18,335 nt of DNA from Pavlovales sp. CCMP2436 (lineage: Eukaryota; Haptophyta; Pavlovophyceae; Pavlovales): contig MU631445.1 of assembly GCA_026770615.1 (NCBI GenBank), positions 186,781-205,115 on the forward strand, read 5' to 3'. Under the pieces are notes generated by a model. It was not told where the DNA came from. It saw only the letters and a program-made list of their open reading frames with translations, and did no database searches. A program made the position numbers and the translations under genes. Of this stretch, positions 9,225 through 14,698 are shown piece by piece; the first letter of the stretch is position 1, and the number at the start of each line of letters is the position of its first letter.

Positions 9225-12200
9225 CCAGCGCTCCGACCACTCGGGCAGCGAATCGGGTGGCACAGAGGCGGACAGCGACTCGAGCAGGACGCTTCTCTCC
9301 CCGCCTTGCGAGAGAGGCAGCAGTTCATCTAGCGACACTGCGTCGCGCGGCGCAGAGTCTGCCTGTGAACCGGGGAGAAGGGGGAGAGCGAAGGCCACCT
9401 GCAAAAAAAATAAAAAAATGAAAAATGAAAGATAAAAAATGAACAAAGAAAGAGAATAATGAGGTTGAGGACGATGATGATAGCAATCATGACGATAAGA
9501 AGAAAAGGAAGAAGAATCATACCGCTTTCGTAGCCGCAGCCGCAGAGGGGCCATCCTCCCTCCTCTCTCTGCCGCTTTGCACGCGCTGACTCGAGCCCGC
9601 TCTCAGGGAAGGACTTCCCCCTCCTCCTTGCGGACTCCCCCCGCCTGCGACTCCGCCTGCCTCCCTGCCTGCCGGACTTGCCCCTCCCCCCCGGCGGTTG
9701 CACTCGTTGTACGCGGTGTCGTTGTGTCGGAGGGCGCTGTGCTGCGCAGGCGGCAGCGGCGGTCTCCAGCCCGCAGTGCGGTGGGGCGAGCGAAGGCCGG
9801 GGGGAGGGGACGCGCCGGGAGGGGGCACGTCCGGCGGGCTGGCCTCATGCCCAGACACAACCCAAGCCTGCGCAGCCCGGTGCTCCTGCTCTGCCCGCTG
9901 CGTTGTCCGCTGCGGGCGGGGTGCGAAGAGTCCGGGTGGGTTGCGCCCCGACGGGAAGAGGCCCGCGGAGGAGGGGAGGGCGGAGAGGGGCACACCGGCC
10001 AGCTCGGCTTTGGAGATGGAGGGGGCGGGGCCGGGTGGCTGCTCGTTGGCGTGGTCGTGGTTGTGGTTGTCGGCGGGGAGGACGCTCTCGTTGATTTGCG
10101 CGCGGGGAAGCGCGCCCAGCGATGGGGCCGCGTTGACAAGCGAGGCGGGGGGGGTGGCGATCGCAAGTGCACGCGGCGCACCCTCCCGTCCCCCCTCGCT
10201 CTCGCCCCCTCTCCGCGCAGGCAGCCACCCCCTTGCCCCCTGTCCCCCCTGTCCCCCCTGCCCGTACAGCAGCATGCCGTCATCTGGGCTGCGATCCGCT
10301 TGCTCGCGCAGCGCGCGCCGGGCGAGTTCTGAGATCTCGCGGCCGTACGCTAGCGGAAGTCCCCCCGGCGAGGGCACGGAGGCGGGAGGAGGCGGGCAGG
10401 TGTAGGCGTGCTTGGGTTTGCGCACGGGTGTCGCGGCCACGGGGGATGCTGCGACGGGTGATGCTGCGACGGGAGATGGTGCGATAGGAGATTGTGCGGT
10501 AGGAGATGGTGGCACGAGCGTGTCGGGCAGCGTGCGAAGAAGCGGCACAGGCGAGAGCACTGCCCGCAGCTGCAGCTGCGGCTGCGGCTGCGGCGACGGC
10601 TGCTGCTGCTGCTGCTGCGGCTGTTGCCCCGCCTGTGGCTGCTGCGCCTGCTGCTGCTGCTGCTGCTGCGATTCCCGTGGTGGCTCTGGCTCTAGCTCCT
10701 CCTCCCCCGCCCCCACGCCAATTCCCCCCGCCCCCCCCGCTGCTACTCCCCCCGCTCCCCCCGCTTCTCCCTCTTCTTCGGAGGAGCAGAGGTCGACCAC
10801 ATCCGCTAATGGCCTCGACCCCGCCGCTGCTGCCGCCGCCGCTGCTGCTGCTGCCACTACCGCTGCCGTCGCCGCTGCTGTCATAGCTGCCGTAACTGCC
10901 CTTGCTGCCGTTGCTGTAACTGCTGTAACTGCAATTGCTGCAGCCACCGCTGCCGCCTCCGAGCTGCGAGCTGCCGTAACTGCCATTGCTGCGCCAGGAG
11001 CGGCTCGGATCGCAGAAGGCTGCGATGACGCAAGAGCATTGGTGTACGTGTTAGTACTGGTACTAATATTATTAGTATTGACTAGTGCTGGTATTAGTAT
11101 GTGAGTGTATATACTTTTTCAAAAAATCATCATCTTGATTAAAAAAAAAAAAAAAAAAACCTGCGATGGGATGGCAGGCGAGTGCGCGGGCAAAAGGGGC
11201 GGCCGCGACGGCAGCGGCAGAAGCGAGGGCAGCGAGGGCAGCGTTGCGCCGTGGCCGCCTGCCGGCGTCTGCTGCTCCCACAGCCCCCCCGGCATGCTCC
11301 GGCCGCCCTCCCCCTCCGAGCCGTGCTGCGCCGCTGCGCGCGCGGGGAAGGCAGGCCCGCGCTCATACCTGTGAGGGTAGGAGGCAGGCCGAAGCCCGCC
11401 ACTCGCCGTGCCCACCCATTCGCCCTGATGTTAGTAGTAGCAGTATTAGTGGTAGTAGTATTCGCATTATTCGTGTATTATCAGTAGCATTAGTAGGCTT
11501 ATTTGCTTTAGTATAAGTCTGATCAGTATTAGTGTTAGTAGTATTCGCATTATTCGTGTATTATCAGTAGCATTAGTAGGCTTATTTGCTTTAGTATTAG
11601 TCTGATCAGTATTAGTATTGTGATATCATCATCATCATCATCATTATGACTACTATTATTATGCAGCATGTATTATAATATTGGTTCCTCATACCCGTAC
11701 ACCTTCGGGCTGCAAGTCGGGAGATGTTAAATGAACTAATACATACATATATATATATATGTCTCATAAAGACATACATAAATATAAATAAATATAAACA
11801 TATATAAATATATAAATATATAAATATATATAATTTGTATAGAGAATGATGATGAAGAAGAAGAAGCAGAACAACAACAACAACAAGGAGAAGGAGGAGG
11901 AGGAGGAGGAGGAGAGGAGGAGAACGAGAAGAAGAAGAAGGATGGCAGCAACCCTACCTGCGCTTCGAAGTGTATATGTACGTATAAATATTTATTCATT
12001 TAAATTTATTTTATATATTTACCTGCGCCTCGAAGTATGCCGCCTCGCGCGCCTCGGAGCTCTGCCCCAGCTGCGCCGACCCCACGCGCAGCTCCAGCCC
12101 CTCGGCGCGCGCCTCACCCGTCGCAAGCAGTGAGGCACAAGGCGAGCGCGCATAGCCCGTGCCCAGGGCGGGCAGCGGCTCCGCCTCTTCGCTGCACGCC

Positions 12201-13540
12201 TGCCTGCCCTCAGCCTCGCTGCCCCCTGCCCACCCACCCCCGCCCTCAGCAGGCAGCGGCGTGGGCAGAGGCGGGGGCTGCTGCTGCGCGTGCGCCTGTC
12301 GAGCGGGCGCGGCCGCGGGCGCATCTGCCTCGACGGGCTGCTCGGCCGGCTGCGCGGCGGGCGCTGCGGCCGGTAGCACTGCGAGAAGTGCAGCGGCGGC
12401 TGGCGCGGCGGTCGAGGCGGCGGCTGGAGCGGCAGAAGCGGCGGCGGCCAAAGCCGGCGCGCCCGATGCGCACACCGGCAGCTGCGGGCGCGTGGGCGTT
12501 GACGGTGGCCGTGGGCGCGCGGGCGGTGACAGGGGATCGGGCTCGAGCAAGTCCGCCAGGCTGAGCGACATCGGGCCATGCGAGAGCGCGCCCGGCGAGA
12601 GGGGCGCCGAGGGTGGCGGCTGCTGCGCCCAGAGCAGCGCCTCGTCCACTGCGAGCTGCCCGGGCGGAGGGTCGACCGCCAGGGCTGCGCCCGGGGCTGA
12701 GCGTAGGTGCTCTGCGCCCCGCTCTGCGCCCAGGAGCTCGATCGGCACCTCGATCAGCTCGGAGTCGCCCAGTAAGAGCGAGAGGGGCTCGCCGTACCCG
12801 CCGCCCGCGGACGCGCGCCCAACCCCGCATGCGCCGCTGGCACCCCCCGCGCCCGCGCCCACGGTGCCTCCCAGCACACCCGCGGCAGGGGCGCCCGCCG
12901 CCGCCTGGGCGACGGCGGGCGCGCAGGTGGCGGCGGCGCCGAACGCGCCGTCCCGTAGTGGCGGGGTGTGGGGGCTGCCTGACGGTGCGTTCTCTGCCAG
13001 CCGCCCTGAGAACAGTGCCTCTCCTCCCAGCCGAGGCCCGCCTGCACCTGCTGGCGAAGGGAAGAACGTGGCCGCGCGCACTCGCGCCGAGCGCGGCAGC
13101 AGCGCTGCCGGCTGAGAGAGCTCGCCCGGCGGTCGGAGATTGGAGGGCGCCACGGGCGAGGCCGGCGTCGGCGTCCGGCTCGCGCCGCCGTGGCACGCTG
13201 CCGCCGCCCTCGCCGCCATCGCCCTCTCCGGAGTGGGCGCCAGTGAGCTGGGCACTGTGCTGCCTTGCGTGGGCGACATCGGATGCGACGGCAAAGAGTC
13301 CACGCGCGAGCCCGTCGCGGCCAGGCGCGGACGGGGCGTCCCCTCGACCTCCACTCCCTGCACCATCCCCTCCTCCCTCGGGCCACGCGCTCCCAGGGCC
13401 CCGCGCTCTGAGCTCCCACTTCCCCTTTGCACCTCTGCTTGACGCCCAGCCACCCAAACCCTGAGCTCGGGCCGCGCGCTCCCTGGAGCCGAGCCTGAGC
13501 TGCAGCCTGACGCCCGCCCAGCCCCGGAGCAGAGCAAACC
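1577..13540 (-). CDS. Giant disordered protein with C-terminal tandem BRCT domains (10 visible exons)
   Basis: Exons in transcription order: 13540-12023, 11424-11161, 11019-9523, 9398-9222, 8940-8044, 7875-7607, 7360-7174, 6630-5995, 5901-4993, 4897-1577. All nine introns are GT-AG. Phases match at every junction: phase 0 eight times, phase 2 once between exons 6 and 7. No internal stop appears and TGA is at 1579-1577. The product is about 3,200 residues, mostly Ala/Pro/Gly/Gln/Ser-rich and predicted disordered. It has NLS-like KRRR clusters, Ser/Thr-Pro sites, a TQ cluster in exon 9, a SUMO-interacting-like motif in exon 3 and a tandem BRCT module at the extreme C-terminus. Established knowledge: this architecture is typical of DNA-damage mediators (53BP1, Crb2/Rad9, MDC1, PTIP), which bind phosphopeptides on chromatin through the BRCT pair. 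The assignment to that role is inference. The start is unresolved: the frame is open to 13612 with no ATG, and the first in-frame ATG is 13366-13364. A retrotransposon lies directly upstream, so a first exon may be displaced or lost. Confidence 0.8.
4898..4992 (-). other. BRCT gene intron 9 (95 bp)
   Basis: The donor GGAG|GTGCGCG (or one of two donors just downstream) and the acceptor TTATTTTTAG|GAGCCG, both phase 0. The body is AT-rich with TTCTTATTCTTATG-type repeats. GGAGGTGCGCG and GGAGCCGCGCG at the two ends match at 9 of 11 positions, a weak hint of a boundary repeat. Confidence 0.7.
4993..5901 (-). CDS. BRCT gene exon 9 (TQ cluster, acidic run)
   Basis: 303 codons if the poly-T acceptor is used. 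It contains the TQ-rich segment and the duplicated peptide QTLEPTP (about 5380-5440), a Glu run encoded by a (TCC)n tract (5320-5355), a Ser/Pro-rich stretch (ARSSPSPSSGSASPSGS, about 5085-5140), and ends MAERAAARAAE at GCGGAG|GTGCGC in phase 0. Two alternative donors downstream (CGC|GTACCG, CAC|GTACTA) would also be phase 0. Confidence 0.75.
5284..5616 (-). other. TQ cluster in exon 9 (ATM/ATR-type target sites)
   Basis: Five TQ dipeptides occur within about 110 residues: ETQTQ, DPTQ, MEQTQ and LPQTQ. Another TQ lies near the exon start (PETQ) and a SQ (GSQSW) lies downstream. Clusters of SQ/TQ are characteristic of ATM/ATR/Mec1 substrates, including BRCT-containing mediators. This agrees with the C-terminal domains, but the low-complexity context means it could also be compositional. 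Confidence 0.5.
5902..5994 (-). other. BRCT gene intron 8 (93 bp; alternative acceptors) with 10-bp repeats
   Basis: The donor GAGCAG|GTACAC is followed by a (CA)n run. The poly-T acceptor T19-AG ends at 5902. Two further CAG acceptors, ending at 5875 (AATCAG) and 5860 (GCGCAG), are also in phase 0. The 10-mer TCCACCGAGC occurs just before the donor and directly after the most distal acceptor (plus-strand gctcggtgga at 5997-6006 and 5850-5859). Confidence 0.7.
5995..6630 (-). CDS. BRCT gene exon 8
   Basis: 212 codons, phase 0 at both ends. It runs from GSSAETLPPADSE through a Gly/Glu run, a Gln/Pro block (QQQPQPQSLPSQE) and a Ser/Leu/Ala-rich region, to FAPGRSTEQ at CGAGCAG|GTACAC. It includes tandem peptides GQQTLGQQTLGQ (about 6264-6300) and LRGVSPLPAVSHLRGVSHPP (about 6045-6120). 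Disordered; the repeats suggest recent slippage expansion. Confidence 0.75.
6631..7173 (-). other. BRCT gene intron 7 (543 bp, minisatellite-rich)
   Basis: The donor is TCTGCG|GTGCAA and the acceptor CTGTGACAG|GGTTCT. It contains paired imperfect repeats (tatttgtagatttgcRtata at about 7003 and 7043; ttctttgcatatat at about 7078 and 7109), a degenerate AGCAGTAGCAGC-ATTATTATG minisatellite (about 6755-6895), and (AAT)n/(GAT)n blocks (about 6646-6720). Confidence 0.75.
6648..6720 (+). repeat. Trinucleotide repeats (AAT)n, (GAT)n, (TTA)n
   Basis: Consecutive perfect trinucleotide arrays inside intron 7: about 6648-6691 AAT, 6692-6709 GAT, 6710-6721 ATT. They are responsible for a spurious plus-strand open frame rich in Asn and Asp. 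Confidence 0.9.
7174..7360 (-). CDS. BRCT gene exon 7
   Basis: 1 nt plus 62 codons: ASAGWLAAQTLREGMGESEG, then a Glu/Gly run, then the tandem PDSHPDSHPDSRHPD encoded by a 12-bp repeat (about 7246-7277), ending NSSA at GCG|GTGCAA in phase 0. Disordered; no known domain. Confidence 0.7.
7361..7606 (-). other. BRCT gene intron 6 (246 bp), the only phase-2 intron
   Basis: The donor is GACAG|GTGCAACC and the acceptor TTTTCGAATAG|GGCGTC. The split AG|G codon restores Arg. The 5' part is rich in ATAC/AAAATAC units and the middle in GAT/GAC repeats. No boundary direct repeat is seen. Confidence 0.75.
7607..7875 (-). CDS. BRCT gene exon 6
   Basis: 89 codons plus 2 nt: a Gly/Glu-rich start (GEAELPLGAWGGGGEARGGG), then VRAETEVMAQWGEDGGEEEG, then LSQAAPLRMLCPASALPSQQ, ending GRD-AG|GTGCAA in phase 2. 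It has SQ sites at TLSQ and LPSQ. No known domain. Confidence 0.7.
7876..8043 (-). other. BRCT gene intron 5 (168 bp) with 9-bp boundary repeats
   Basis: The donor is AGGGCGAG|GTAATC and the acceptor region is CGTAGGGCGAGGCAG, so AGGGCGAGG occurs at both ends (plus-strand cctcgccct at 8043-8051 and 7869-7877). Splicing after TAG at 7876 or after GAG at 7870 both keep phase 0 and differ by two residues (Gly-Glu). The body is trinucleotide-rich (AAT, CAT, CTC units). Confidence 0.7.
8044..8940 (-). CDS. BRCT gene exon 5
   Basis: 299 codons, phase 0 in (CACAG|GCA) and out (GGCGAG|GTAATC). Pro/Gly/Glu-rich and disordered, with a Gln/Pro block around 8370-8430. The least repetitive part is LSPWTPENPQLFLQ followed by TEQRVLTLLNQLP (about 8360-8240), a possible short helix or docking motif that includes SP and TP sites. 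It ends in an acidic SSSDEGEGEGE run, which resembles a CK2-type phosphorylation cluster. Confidence 0.75.
8941..9221 (-). other. BRCT gene intron 4 (281 bp, two nested modules)
   Basis: The donor is GGCAG|GT followed by 30 T. The acceptor CACCACAG|GCATGCG gives phase 0. The 5' module (poly-T, then a near copy of the donor-side sequence, GCTGGCGGGT) looks like a poly(A)-tailed insertion on the plus strand. The 3' module is a GATGATTGT trinucleotide block bounded by 14-bp repeats cagcacRcatgcct (9014-9027 and 8929-8942). A further interrupted A-run lies at about 9033-9067. Confidence 0.7.
9191..9220 (+). repeat. Poly(A) 30 tract
   Basis: An uninterrupted run of 30 A on plus, directly abutting CCTGCCAGC, which is the end of exon 4 on minus. 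It reads as poly-T right after the 5' splice site of intron 4. Shorter uninterrupted A19 runs occur at 11141-11159 (intron 2) and 5904-5922 (intron 8). Confidence 0.95.
9222..9398 (-). CDS. BRCT gene exon 4
   Basis: 59 codons, phase 0 at both ends: VAFALPLLPGSQADSAPRDA, then VSLDELLPLSQGGERS, then a tail ending in PEWSERWQ. It is less repetitive than its neighbours; LDELLPL and LPEWSERW could be amphipathic binding motifs. It contains one SQ (GSQAD) and a second in LSQGG. Confidence 0.75.
9399..9522 (-). other. BRCT gene intron 3 (124 bp)
   Basis: The donor is GCG|GTATGA. The acceptor is TTTTTTTTGCAG|GTGGCC, with a strong polypyrimidine tract (plus-strand A-run at about 9402-9420). Phase 0. 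No direct repeat is evident at its ends. Confidence 0.75.
9523..11019 (-). CDS. BRCT gene exon 3 (SIM-like motif, SP/TP array, poly-Gln)
   Basis: 499 codons, phase 0 in and out (ACGAAAGCG|GTATGA). It opens with Ala/Val/Thr repeats. Then come LADVVDLCSSEEEGE, a Gln-rich block (about 10680-10560), a five-residue SP/TP repeat ending ATPVRKPK, and a Pro/Gly/Ser-rich tail. A short block GREISELARRALREQ (about 10350-10305) could form a helix and stands out from the disordered sequence around it. No catalytic domain is seen. Confidence 0.75.
10411..10510 (-). repeat. SP/TP pentapeptide array in exon 3
   Basis: The protein reads AQSPIAPSPVAASP and continues as VAASPVAATPVRKPK, a five-residue period with a proline-directed phosphorylation site in each unit. 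The last unit, TPVRK, fits the full CDK consensus (S/T-P-x-K/R). The underlying DNA is a degenerate 15-bp tandem repeat (GCGACGGGWGATGGT-like on plus). Confidence 0.6.
10771..10800 (-). other. SUMO-interacting-like motif VVDLCSSEEE
   Basis: A hydrophobic core V-V-D-L is followed by two Ser and an acidic run, the standard layout of a SUMO-interacting motif (V/I-x-V/I-D/E-L plus acidic or phosphoserine residues). It sits in otherwise disordered sequence of the BRCT protein. SUMO binding is inference from the motif alone. Confidence 0.45.
11020..11160 (-). other. BRCT gene intron 2 (141 bp) with 8-bp direct repeats and poly(A)
   Basis: On the gene strand the donor is CATCGCAG|GT followed by 19 T, and the acceptor is CATCGCAG|CC. 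The 8-mer CATCGCAG is therefore present at both ends (plus-strand ctgcgatg at 11161-11168 and 11020-11027). Read on the plus strand, the order is repeat, body, A19 (11141-11159), C, repeat. This is the layout of a retroposed sequence with a target-site duplication. Phase 0. Confidence 0.75.
11161..11424 (-). CDS. BRCT gene exon 2
   Basis: 88 codons, phase 0 at both ends, from GEWVGTASGGLRP to PAHSPAIPSQ. Disordered and Pro/Ala/Leu-rich, with no recognised domain. The acceptor at CATCAG is chosen because the alternative CTCACAG|GTATGAG would read straight into a TGA in phase 0. Confidence 0.65.
11425..12022 (-). other. BRCT gene intron 1 (598 bp, composite)
   Basis: The donor is CAG|GTAAAT. 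The acceptor CATCAG|GGCGAATGG is the choice that keeps phase 0 into exon 2. The first 65 bp are AT-rich and bounded by two 17-nt near-identical copies of the 5' splice junction. Next comes a TTC/CTC/TTG trinucleotide tract (about 11850-11945), then (AT)n and ATA repeats (11740-11835), GAT repeats (about 11625-11645) and an 83-bp tandem duplication (11453-11616). Confidence 0.7.
11453..11616. repeat. Two-copy 83-bp tandem duplication in intron 1
   Basis: 81 bp at 11453-11533 recur at 11536-11616 with a single mismatch (gtataagtct versus gtattagtct). The unit contains ttcgcattattcgtgtatta and gtctgatcagtattagt. Near-identity implies a recent event. Confidence 0.9.
12023..13540 (-). CDS. BRCT gene exon 1 (first visible)
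   Basis: About 505 codons from the GC/AT composition boundary near 13540 to the donor GAGGCGCAG|GTAAAT, ending in phase 0. It encodes a disordered Ala/Pro/Gly-rich stretch. The least repetitive part is around LLLGDSELIEVPIELLG (about 12780-12730) and SLSLADLLEPDPLSPP, which could be short interaction motifs. Several SP/TP sites are present (SHPMSPTQ, APTPER, DPLSPP, STPTRP). The in-frame ATG at 13366-13364 is a possible start. The 57 codons before it have the same composition as the rest, which argues that translation or splicing begins further upstream. Confidence 0.7.
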
Positions 13541-13558
13541 TCGATCAGCTTTAAAATG

Positions 13559-13608
13559 TTCCCGCTCGAGCAGCGCTCGAGACCGACGATGACGGGTCTC
13601 GAGCGGAA
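13559..13608. repeat. Nested inverted repeats built on CTCGAG
   Basis: TTCCCGCTCGAG (13559) pairs with CTCGAGCGGAA (13598-13608). Inside lie CTCGAG-cagcg-CTCGAG (13565-13581) and CTCGAGACC-gacgatga-c-GGTCTCGAG (13576-13603, approximate). The block sits exactly between the GC-rich first visible exon of the BRCT gene and the retrotransposon. A related sequence (accgacgacgacg...ctcgagcggaatgaattata) recurs at 17676-17714. Confidence 0.7.
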
Positions 13609-13632
13609 TAAATTATAGATTTAAGTACTCCC

Positions 13633-14037
13633 TTGGCTGGATGGGGTGACTCACGACTTGCAATCCAGGCATTCATGGATGACCTTGCCCTAGTAGCAAG
13701 AAACGCCCCTGATGACCAGGAACTTCTCACCCGCACGCACACTTTCCTAACTGCGTATGGGATGGAACTGAGTGCCCCCAAATGCAAACAAGAATACATT
13801 CCTACTAAAGGAGGCCCCACAACCCCTACTCGTGTCTCAGTGCCTCATGAAACCTTGGAAGAGCAAATTAAGCTGCCATCAATTGTGGCAAGTGACCCAA
13901 CCAAGTATTTGGGCCATATACTTACCCCGAGCCTCAGATGGGAAACCCAAGCTGCAGCCACTGTGCAGCGCGTAAGAGAAGCATCCCATAAAATTGAACG
14001 TTGTCGCGTCTACACGCTCGGAGTCGACCACTTCTGA
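13633..14037 (+). pseudogene. LINE reverse transcriptase fragment (palm motif onward)
   Basis: Residues AIQAFMDDLALVAR carry the catalytic box (FMDD at 13672-13683, where F/YADD is usual). The fragment continues with GMELSAPKCKQEYIP (motif D region) and DPTKYLGHILTPSLRW (motif E, YLG). Everything N-terminal to the FMDD box is missing. The frame ends at TGA 14035-14037 inside the region where the thumb should continue. Confidence 0.8.
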
Positions 14038-14079
14038 GACAGAATGTCTGCAACCCACTGCCTGCTGCCCTTTTCCATA

Positions 14080-14114
14080 GTAAGTAAGTCGTAGTTAATA
14101 AAAATAAAAATTAG
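14080..14114 (+). other. 35-bp GTAAGT...TTAG AT-rich segment in the LINE
   Basis: GTAAGTAAGTCG, a TTAATAAAAA stretch and a final TTAG interrupt the RT thumb coding region. It looks like a minimal intron or an AT-rich insertion. At 35 bp it is very short for a spliceosomal intron, and the host reading frame around it is already broken. Confidence 0.3.
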
Positions 14115-14119
14115 GATAG

Positions 14120-14695
14120 CAGTGGGAAAGCCACAGTGCCACACCATCTATGCAGCTACCTTATGCCAGCAAGATATCTCATACATACCTCCTCATATAC
14201 CATGGCGGCTACGGAATTCAAAAAGGCTGACCTCAGGGCCATGAGAACTGCGATAACTGAAACCATCAAAGAGAGCGCATGGATCAATAACAATGTGAAC
14301 CGCATAGCTCTCTGTGGCCCCCCCAGAGAAAAAGGATGCGGTATTGAGGATCCCGAGGCAATCGAAGGTGGGATCAAGGCGGCAACTCTGCTCCGCCAAC
14401 TAAACACAGTAGGTCACGCAGAAGAAATCACTGCCGACCTATGGAAAAAACACAGACGCGGGGAGAAGAAGTGGACACCACCGGTGGTACGCAGAGGAAT
14501 GGAGGCCACCCAGAGACACCCATCGGGGGAGTACCATGGATTGTAGCTGAGAACTACGCTGACCTAGGATCGGACCTACTTCTGGATTTCTGCCCCGAGA
14601 TGCAGAAACACTGCAATAAGCCACGCTGGAAGGCCCTGGCTGAATGCAGAATTGGAGATGTGCTGGTATGTGCCCAGCAGCCCACACGGAGTTAA
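14120..14695 (+). pseudogene. LINE RT thumb / connection region, frameshifted
   Basis: YLMPARYLI, EFKKADLRAMRTAI and NRIALCGPPREKGCGIEDPE match the LINE thumb pattern (two basic helices, then P..xGGxGI.dp). The frame shifts near 14530 from RHPSGEYHGL to the frame encoding VPWIVAENYADLGSDLLLDF. TAA at 14693-14695 is an in-frame stop, because the downstream RNase H reading continues in the same frame. Confidence 0.7.
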
Positions 14696-14698
14696 CCC

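Noticed and set aside
9517..10405. Plus-strand frames opposite exon 3
   Set aside because: Shadows of the minus-strand coding exon; no motif, and composition follows the antisense of Gln/Pro/Ser codons.
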